DNA from: Candidatus Muiribacterium halophilum
GTDB lineage: Bacteria; Muiribacteriota; Muiribacteriia; Muiribacteriales; Muiribacteriaceae
Assembly: GCA_023228995.1 (NCBI GenBank)
Contig: JALOAD010000055.1
Location: forward strand, 1 to 21,248
Direction: 5' to 3'
Length of the DNA: 21,248 nucleotides
Both the position numbers and the translations under genes were made by a program. The notes below the pieces were generated by a model. The model was not told the origin of the DNA. It ran no database searches and worked only from the letters and a program-made list of their open reading frames with translations. Positions 17,112 to 21,248 of the stretch are shown here, piece after piece. Numbering within the stretch: the first letter of the stretch is position 1; each line of letters begins with the position of its first letter.

Positions 17112-19286
17112 ATGAGTAAGATAAAAATATTATTTTTGGAACAACATCTATCAACAGGGGGTGCTCCAAATTTTGCTTTAAAAAGAATAGAAGCATTATC
17201 ACAAAATCCAAATTTTGAATTATTTGTAATAGAATATTCTGATATTAGTTGGGAATATGTAGTACATAAGAATAAAATCAAAGCTTTAATTAAACCTGAA
17301 AATTTCTGGACTTTAGGTGAAAATAAAAATGAAGCAATTGATATAATCATTAATAATAAAATTGATATAGTACATTTAGATGAAATGATTGAGAGTATTG
17401 GTAATGATTATTTTGCTAAAAAATTATATGATAATAAAAGAACTTGGAAGGTTGTAGAAACTTGTCACAATATATGGTTTAATCCAAATGAATCCAAAAA
17501 ATATAATCCTGATGCATATGCATTATGTACACCATGGCACTTAAAAACCTTCGAGAATACACCTTCTTATAAAGAAGTTATAATGTTCCCTATTGAAAAT
17601 AAAGTGCCTACAATTGAAGAAAAACTATCAAATATGGCATTATTGGGATTAGACACTAATAAAAAACATATTTTGAATGTGGGATTATGGACAAAGGGTA
17701 AAAATCAAGGAGAAGCTATAGAAATAGCAAAGCAACTTGAAAAAACAAATCCAGAAATTCAATTTCATTTTGTGGGAAATCAAGCACCAAATTTTGAAGA
17801 ATATTGGTCTCCTATTATGGAAGGTATACCAAGTAATGTTAAAATATGGGGGGAAAGATCTGATGTTGATACTTTTATGAAAGCTACTGATGTATTTATG
17901 TTTAATTCAACATTAGAATGCAATCCCCTTGTTTTAAGAGAGGCTATATCACATGGATTAAAAATATTATCGAGAAACTTACCTCAATATGAAGACATGT
18001 ATAATAATTATATAATAGAATTAAATAATGATATAACTACTAGTAAATATAAATTATTAGCACTTCTTGAGAAAAATAATAATTACGAAGTAAATGATGA
18101 ATTAGAATCCTATACCAATAAATTAATAAACTTTTATAATAAAATACATAACACACCAGTTATGCAAGAAAATAGAATAAATATAAATAATACTAAACCA
18201 AAAATAATTCAAAATTTCATATGCAATCCTTATTTAGAAATAACTGGAGGTGATACAGACATTTATTATAATGTGAAGTTCTATGATAATGATAATTTAA
18301 TACACGAAGATAATATAAAAACTAATCACTTTATTAAATTATATAGAGAATATTATACTAAATGGCACACTATAGTAAAAACAAATGATGAAATTATATA
18401 TGATGATATATTAGATCTAAAAAATAAAAGAGTATATATTGCAATAGAAAGTTCTTCTTTAGGTGATACATTAGCATGGGTACCATATATTAAAGAATTT
18501 AAGGAAAAACACAATTGTCATTTAATTGTAAGCACTTTTATGAATGACTTATTCAAAAAAGTATATCCTGATATTGAATTCATTGAACCAGGTGTTAATG
18601 CAGAATTTATACATGCTATGTATAAAATAGGTTGGTATTACAATGATGATAACTCTATTAACTTAAATAGAATTAAAAATAATTTTAGATTACAACCTTT
18701 ACAAAAAACAGCTAGTGATATTTTAGGACTTGATTATAAAGAAATTAAACCATTAGTTGATATAGAATACCTACCAAAAAGAAAAAAAGTTGGAATTGGG
18801 ATACACTCCACATGTCAAGCTAAATACTGGAATAATCCAAATGGTTGGCAAGAAGTAGTAGATTATTTAATATCAATTGGATATGAAGTGGTTTTATACT
18901 CTAAGGAAAATGATGGTTATATGGGTAATTACCAACCAAATGGAGTTACTAAATTTGAAGCAGGTAGTATAGAAAAATTAATGACTGATTTAACTTCATG
19001 TGAATTCTTTGTTGGTTTAGGATCTGGTTTAAGTTGGGCTGCTTGGGTGGTTGGTTTACCTATTGTAATGATATCTGGATTTAGTTATAATTATACTGAA
19101 ATGAATAATAATGTATATCAAGTAAAAGCAGATAATACATGCTCTGGTTGTTTCAATAGATATAGATTAGATCCAAGTGATTGGAATTGGTGCCCTGATC
19201 ATAAAGACACAGATAGAATGTTTGAATGTAGTAAAAATATAACATCTGATATGGTTATAGAACAAATAAAAAAGGTGATTAAATAA
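17112..19286 (+). CDS. Fused glycosyltransferase: GT4-like N-half plus TibC/Aah-type (autotransporter heptosyltransferase-like) C-half
   Basis: The 724 residues hold two glycosyltransferase parts. Residues 1-345 form a GT-B enzyme of the GT4 kind: STGGAPNFALKR (14-25), HILNVGLWTKGKNQG (186-200), FHFVG (218-222) and STLECNPLVLREAISHG (266-282) with the E-x7-E pair Glu269/Glu277. A beta-rich linker (about 365-435) leads to residues 438-724, which resemble autotransporter O-heptosyltransferases (GT9-related): IESSSLGDTLAWVPY (445-459), GIHSTCQAKYWNNPNGW (563-579), GLGSGLSWAAW (635-645), ISGFS (654-658) and cysteines 677, 680, 694 and 706 placed like the metal finger of TibC. TibC-type enzymes add heptose to Ser of surface adhesins. 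The target here is unknown: the neighbouring T9SS protein, virion proteins or others. The gene sits between two terminators and has no recognisable promoter. Confidence 0.85.
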   Translation: MSKIKILFLEQHLSTGGAPNFALKRIEALSQNPNFELFVIEYSDISWEYVVHKNKIKALIKPENFWTLGENKNEAIDIIINNKIDIVHLDEMIESIGNDYFAKKLYDNKRTWKVVETCHNIWFNPNESKKYNPDAYALCTPWHLKTFENTPSYKEVIMFPIENKVPTIEEKLSNMALLGLDTNKKHILNVGLWTKGKNQGEAIEIAKQLEKTNPEIQFHFVGNQAPNFEEYWSPIMEGIPSNVKIWGERSDVDTFMKATDVFMFNSTLECNPLVLREAISHGLKILSRNLPQYEDMYNNYIIELNNDITTSKYKLLALLEKNNNYEVNDELESYTNKLINFYNKIHNTPVMQENRININNTKPKIIQNFICNPYLEITGGDTDIYYNVKFYDNDNLIHEDNIKTNHFIKLYREYYTKWHTIVKTNDEIIYDDILDLKNKRVYIAIESSSLGDTLAWVPYIKEFKEKHNCHLIVSTFMNDLFKKVYPDIEFIEPGVNAEFIHAMYKIGWYYNDDNSINLNRIKNNFRLQPLQKTASDILGLDYKEIKPLVDIEYLPKRKKVGIGIHSTCQAKYWNNPNGWQEVVDYLISIGYEVVLYSKENDGYMGNYQPNGVTKFEAGSIEKLMTDLTSCEFFVGLGSGLSWAAWVVGLPIVMISGFSYNYTEMNNNVYQVKADNTCSGCFNRYRLDPSDWNWCPDHKDTDRMFECSKNITSDMVIEQIKKVIK

Positions 19287-19300
19287 TCACCTTTTTTATT
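19265..19300 (+). terminator. Rho-independent terminator overlapping the glycosyltransferase stop codon
   Basis: A perfect 16-bp stem (left arm 19265-19280, right arm 19285-19300, core GGTGATT/AATCACC) closes an AAAT loop. The TAA stop at 19284-19286 lies in the loop and right arm, so translating ribosomes would cover the left arm before termination. The loop is the same as in the 7304-7333 terminator. Confidence 0.9.
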
Positions 19301-19454
19301 TGTTGATTTGACATCTCTATTTAAGTCACCATCTACAAGAACAGAGTTAGCCATATAATACATGCTTTGATTTCAGAAGTAGAATTATGCAACAATTTAA
19401 TAAAAATATAGATAGGCACATCAGGTAATAGAAAATATTAATAATTGTTAATTA
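19301..19454. other. Unassigned intergenic segment upstream of the smpB promoter
   Basis: From the terminator to the smpB start there are about 350 bases without a sizeable gene. The first 140 bases look less AT-rich than their surroundings. The minus strand has a short frame from 19363 (MYYMANSVLVDGDLN...) that runs into the antisense of the glycosyltransferase end, and TTGTTG (19300-19305) could pair with CAACAA (19390-19395). I see no tRNA or tmRNA signature. It may be a decayed gene fragment or a small RNA; nothing decides between them. Confidence 0.3.
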
Positions 19455-19486
19455 TTTTATTGTTAACTATAAAAGTTATATATTTG
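19455..19486 (+). promoter_or_regulatory. Bacteroidota-type promoter upstream of smpB
   Basis: TATATTTG at 19479-19486 fits the -7 consensus TAnnTTTG and is followed by CA. The -33 box is degenerate: TTTT at 19455-19458 gives the usual 20-base spacing, or TTG at 19460-19462 gives 16. Transcription would begin near 19492, leaving a leader of about 160 bases before smpB. Confidence 0.6.
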
Positions 19487-19510
19487 CATATTAATTATAA
19501 AATAAACAAA

Positions 19511-19582
19511 ATGGATAAAAGAATTCTATTTAACACTTCAACACCCAAAGATATTTTTATCATTGGAGTTGAAAATCAATAA
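19511..19582 (+). CDS. Possible 23-residue upstream ORF in the smpB leader
   Basis: The frame encodes MDKRILFNTSTPKDIFIIGVENQ and begins about 20 bases after the predicted transcription start, behind the same type of A-rich leader (AATAAACAAA) as real genes here. It ends 69 bases before the smpB start and is in the same frame, with several stops between. It could be a leader peptide that tunes smpB, a tiny gene or chance. No homology is recognised. Confidence 0.35.
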   Translation: MDKRILFNTSTPKDIFIIGVENQ

Positions 19583-19651
19583 TAATTCATATATGTGAAA
19601 AAGAAATAATAATAACTAAAAATAAATATGGACAAAATAGAAGAATAGATT

Positions 19652-20092
19652 ATGAAATTGATAACTAAAAATAGAAAAGCATATTTTGAATATGAAATAA
19701 TAGAAATTTTTGAAGTAGGTATTATCTTACTTGGTTCTGAGGTTAAATCTATACGTAATAATAATATCAATATAAATGATTGTTATGCTTATGTATCTAA
19801 TAATGAGATATTTGTTAAAAATATGAAAATTAGTAGATATAAACAAATGCATTCTTTATTAATACATGATGAAAATAGAGAAAAAAAACTTTTATTACAT
19901 AAAAAAGAGATCAATAAAATAACTAAAGCCCTACAAGATAAAGGAACTACTTTAATTGTACTTGAAGTTTATATTAATCAAAATAAAATCAAAATTAAAT
20001 TAGCAATAGCTAAAGGTAAAAAACTTTGGAATAAAAAAGAAAGTATAAAAGCTAGAGATATAGATAGACAAACAAAACAAGAATTAAATTAA
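19652..20092 (+). CDS. smpB: SsrA-binding protein SmpB
   Basis: This 146-residue protein is a recognisable SmpB. Seen features: NRKAYFEYEI (7-16), GIILLGSEVKSIR (23-35), the strand VSNNEIFVKNMKISRY (48-63), HDENREKKLLLHKKEI (72-87), KGTTLIVLEVYIN (97-109) and AIAKGKKLWNKKESIKARD (118-136). SmpB binds tmRNA (SsrA), brings it to stalled ribosomes and allows trans-translation. The order and length match the family; compared with E. coli SmpB the tail after AKGKK is about four residues shorter and ends less basic. That tail normally enters the mRNA channel, so the change could matter. A host-type promoter lies about 170 bases upstream. No ssrA gene is seen in the window, so the protein may use host tmRNA or a phage tmRNA elsewhere. 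The next gene follows after six bases and is probably co-transcribed. Confidence 0.92.
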   Translation: MKLITKNRKAYFEYEIIEIFEVGIILLGSEVKSIRNNNININDCYAYVSNNEIFVKNMKISRYKQMHSLLIHDENREKKLLLHKKEINKITKALQDKGTTLIVLEVYINQNKIKIKLAIAKGKKLWNKKESIKARDIDRQTKQELN

Positions 20093-20098
20093 AAAATT

Positions 20099-20467
20099 AT
20101 GTGGAGACCTTGTGATGATACATTTAGTTATTTTTTAACTGATACAGAAGATTTGAGAGATAGTAGTATAGTAAAACAATATATTGAATATAATGGCTTT
20201 GATAAAGAAGTTTATGAAATTTGGCAATATATGAGTGATAATTATAAATTATATCCAAGTAAAATAACAGAACTTGGTATGGTTTATAGTTTTAATATAA
20301 ATATATTTATAGAAATTATGTTCAAAAATAAAACTCCAAATTGGTTTTCAATATTTAATAGAAATGGTAATACAACAGAACGTGGAAATTTAATTCCTAT
20401 TTATGGTTCTAATTATACTTCAATTGCTTTATATAATGAAGTGAATAAAAGAATAAAATTGAAATAA
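20099..20467 (+). CDS. Hypothetical protein co-transcribed with smpB
   Basis: This 122-residue protein is not recognised. It begins MWRPCDDTFSYFLTDTEDL and has a largely acidic, aromatic-rich sequence with predicted helices (IVKQYIEYNGFDKEVYEIWQYMSDN) and a central hydrophobic stretch (MVYSFNINIFIEIMF) that is too polar at the ends to be a convincing membrane helix. A short conserved-looking segment RNGNTTERGNLIPIYG follows. It starts six bases after the smpB stop and ends before a terminator, so it shares the smpB transcript. A role in translation control or takeover is suggested only by that linkage. Confidence 0.65.
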   Translation: MWRPCDDTFSYFLTDTEDLRDSSIVKQYIEYNGFDKEVYEIWQYMSDNYKLYPSKITELGMVYSFNINIFIEIMFKNKTPNWFSIFNRNGNTTERGNLIPIYGSNYTSIALYNEVNKRIKLK

Positions 20468-20487
20468 TCAGGTAGATTATAAAATAC

Positions 20488-20518
20488 AAAAAGGTCTTTC
20501 TATTTGAACGACCTTTTT
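20488..20518. terminator. Bidirectional terminator between convergent genes
   Basis: AAAAAGGTC pairs with GACCTTTTT, with an inner TTC/GAA extension after one mismatch and a TATTT loop. It sits 20 bases after the plus-strand stop and three bases from the minus-strand stop, so it can serve both transcripts. Confidence 0.8.
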
Positions 20519-20521
20519 TAT

Positions 20522-20902
20522 TCATTCAATTTTACTATATTTATTTTTATTTTTATGATAATTATCTAAAGTATAAGAACTAAATACTAACCAAGAATAT
20601 CCATATACATTTGTTAGTTCATTAAAAGTTATTTTACTATCTTTTTGCATTTTCTTAATAGTTTCATATAATTTTTTATTTTTATAATTACCTTTTCTAG
20701 TTGTTAAATTAATAGTCAATATACCATTTTCGTATTTATATCCATCTTGTATATGGAACTTATCCATATACTCATCATGAATTGGATCCAAAATATGCTC
20801 AATCAACCAAATACTAGCTATTTCTGCTTCTTCACTCATATATAATGGTAATGAAGTATCAACTTTTCTAAAATTCCATAGGTTAAAATATTTCATAATC
20901 AA
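20522..20902 (-). CDS. Hypothetical phage protein
   Basis: This 126-residue protein is not recognised. Its first half has LPLYMSEEAEIASIWLIEHILDPIHDEYMDK (residues 18-48), a helix with conserved-looking charged and hydrophobic spacing, then strands (YKYENGILTINLTTRKGNY) and a C-terminal mix of helix and aromatic residues (YGYSWLVFSSYTL). There is no signal peptide or membrane helix. The Met at residue 3 is an alternative start (MIMK). It is the last gene of a minus-strand operon entering from the right edge, ten bases after the membrane micropeptide gene, and ends at a terminator. The start of the LIEHILDPIHDEY helix recalls the entry helix of phage M15-type peptidases, but no zinc ligands follow, so I do not assign that. 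Confidence 0.65.
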   Translation of the reverse strand: MIMKYFNLWNFRKVDTSLPLYMSEEAEIASIWLIEHILDPIHDEYMDKFHIQDGYKYENGILTINLTTRKGNYKNKKLYETIKKMQKDSKITFNELTNVYGYSWLVFSSYTLDNYHKNKNKYSKIE

Positions 20903-20912
20903 TTAATTATTT

Positions 20913-20996
20913 TTATAATTTACATATCATTACTAAAAAAATCAATGAAATCACAAATAAAATATATTCTTTTATATTAAGTTTATGTTTTTTCAT
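20913..20996 (-). CDS. 27-residue single-pass membrane micropeptide
   Basis: The frame encodes a basic start (MKKHKLNIKEY) followed by a hydrophobic helix (ILFVISLIFLVMICKL) to the end, a normal layout for a small membrane protein. Its ATG overlaps the TGA of the upstream gene as ATGA, a classic translational-coupling arrangement, and the next gene starts 10 bases after its stop. These facts favour a real gene over chance. Function is unknown; inhibition of a membrane process or a lysis accessory are only guesses. Confidence 0.6.
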   Translation of the reverse strand: MKKHKLNIKEYILFVISLIFLVMICKL

Positions 20997-21248
20997 TCTT
21001 CATATACTACCATCAAAGCACCAGTTGATGTTTTATATACAGTACCAGGTGTCAATAGTGCTTCAAGTGCTTTATCATTGTCATCATGAGTTTGTAAATT
21101 TTCATATTTCAAATTATCAAAATTAGTATAACTAATTTTTCCTTGTGGATCACGTGTTAATATCTGTGTATCTATATTTGAATAAGTTACATGTAAATAT
21201 AAATCATTATTTTGATCTAATGATACAAATTTATCTTTTGATGTATAA
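20993..21248 (-). CDS. 3' end of an unknown, probably structural, phage gene (start outside the window)
   Basis: At least 84 residues are visible, running in from the right edge on the minus strand. The end contains DKALEALLTPGTVYKTSTGALMVVYEE, preceded by a polar strand-rich stretch (DLYLHVTYSNIDTQILTRDPQGK). The tail phrase PGTVYKTSTGALMVVY resembles short Gly/Thr-rich beta segments of phage fibre proteins, but I cannot name a family. The TGA stop overlaps the ATG of the membrane micropeptide by three bases. Confidence 0.7.
   Translation of the reverse strand, partial: YTSKDKFVSLDQNNDLYLHVTYSNIDTQILTRDPQGKISYTNFDNLKYENLQTHDDNDKALEALLTPGTVYKTSTGALMVVYEE

Noticed and set aside
19287-19357. 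In-frame extension of the glycosyltransferase by stop readthrough
   Set aside because: The same frame stays open for 23 more codons after TAA, but the stop is inside a perfect terminator and the extension shows no motif.
19287-19510. tmRNA or tRNA gene near smpB
   Set aside because: I looked for a T-arm (TTCGA/GTTCAA with matching stem), a CCA end and an alanine-rich tag frame and found none.
20522-20902. M15-type peptidase or endolysin
   Set aside because: One helix is reminiscent, but no zinc-binding His/Asp pattern follows and the protein is too short.
1-21248. Recoded TAG stop codon, as in some Bacteroidota megaphages
   Set aside because: None of the genes called here ends in TAG, but all long genes are intact under the standard code and TAA use is expected at this AT content, so there is no positive evidence of recoding.
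1-21248. CRISPR array or insertion sequence
   Set aside because: No evenly spaced direct repeats with unique spacers and no transposase frame or paired terminal repeats were seen.

Overview
The window is very AT-rich and tightly packed. It reads as part of the genome of a large tailed bacteriophage (jumbo-phage or T4-like style) that infects a Bacteroidota host. The phage evidence is an Mre11/SbcD-type nuclease of the T4 gp47 kind, an 1862-residue modular structural protein, a 985-residue membrane-rich tape-measure-like protein, a beta-helix fibre protein typical of Bacteroidota phages, a phage-style nucleotidyltransferase and many short unknown genes. The host evidence is independent: one gene encodes a protein with a signal peptide and a type IX secretion (T9SS) sorting domain, and two start regions carry the Bacteroidota promoter pattern (TTTG or a degenerate form, about 20 nt, TAnnTTTG). 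Starts lack Shine-Dalgarno sequences and sit behind A-rich leaders. A prophage or an integrated remnant cannot be excluded from this window alone.

Layout. Positions 1-1627 (+) hold the end of a ribbon-helix-helix protein, the overlapping nuclease gene and a gamma-glutamylcyclotransferase-like gene, closed by a hairpin terminator. Positions 1715-7303 (+) are one giant structural gene. A perfect two-way terminator (7304-7333) separates it from a four-gene minus-strand block (7362-11984): tape-measure-like protein, tail-anchored membrane protein and two unknowns. A small plus-strand gene (12047-12319) overlaps tail-to-tail with a second minus-strand block (12309-15010) of fibre/adhesin, unknown protein and nucleotidyltransferase.

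Positions 15151-19286 (+) are the most unusual part. A T9SS-sorted surface protein with BspA-like leucine-rich repeats, under a host-type promoter, is followed by a fused double glycosyltransferase. The second half of that enzyme resembles the TibC/Aah autotransporter heptosyltransferases, including four cysteines that look like their metal finger. I infer that the phage may make its host display a protein, possibly a glycosylated one, on its surface. The enzyme might instead modify phage structural proteins.

Positions 19287-20467 (+) contain a leader region with a second host-type promoter, a possible 23-codon upstream ORF, a clear smpB (ribosome rescue partner of tmRNA) and an unknown gene. 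No tmRNA gene was found here. The right end (20522-21248, -) holds an unknown gene, a 27-residue membrane micropeptide and the 3' end of a further gene.

Two genes, the T9SS protein and smpB, have promoters readable by the unmodified host polymerase, whereas the structural genes have only weak AT-rich boxes upstream. This suggests two expression classes: host-interaction or early genes and phage-controlled late genes. That split is inference.
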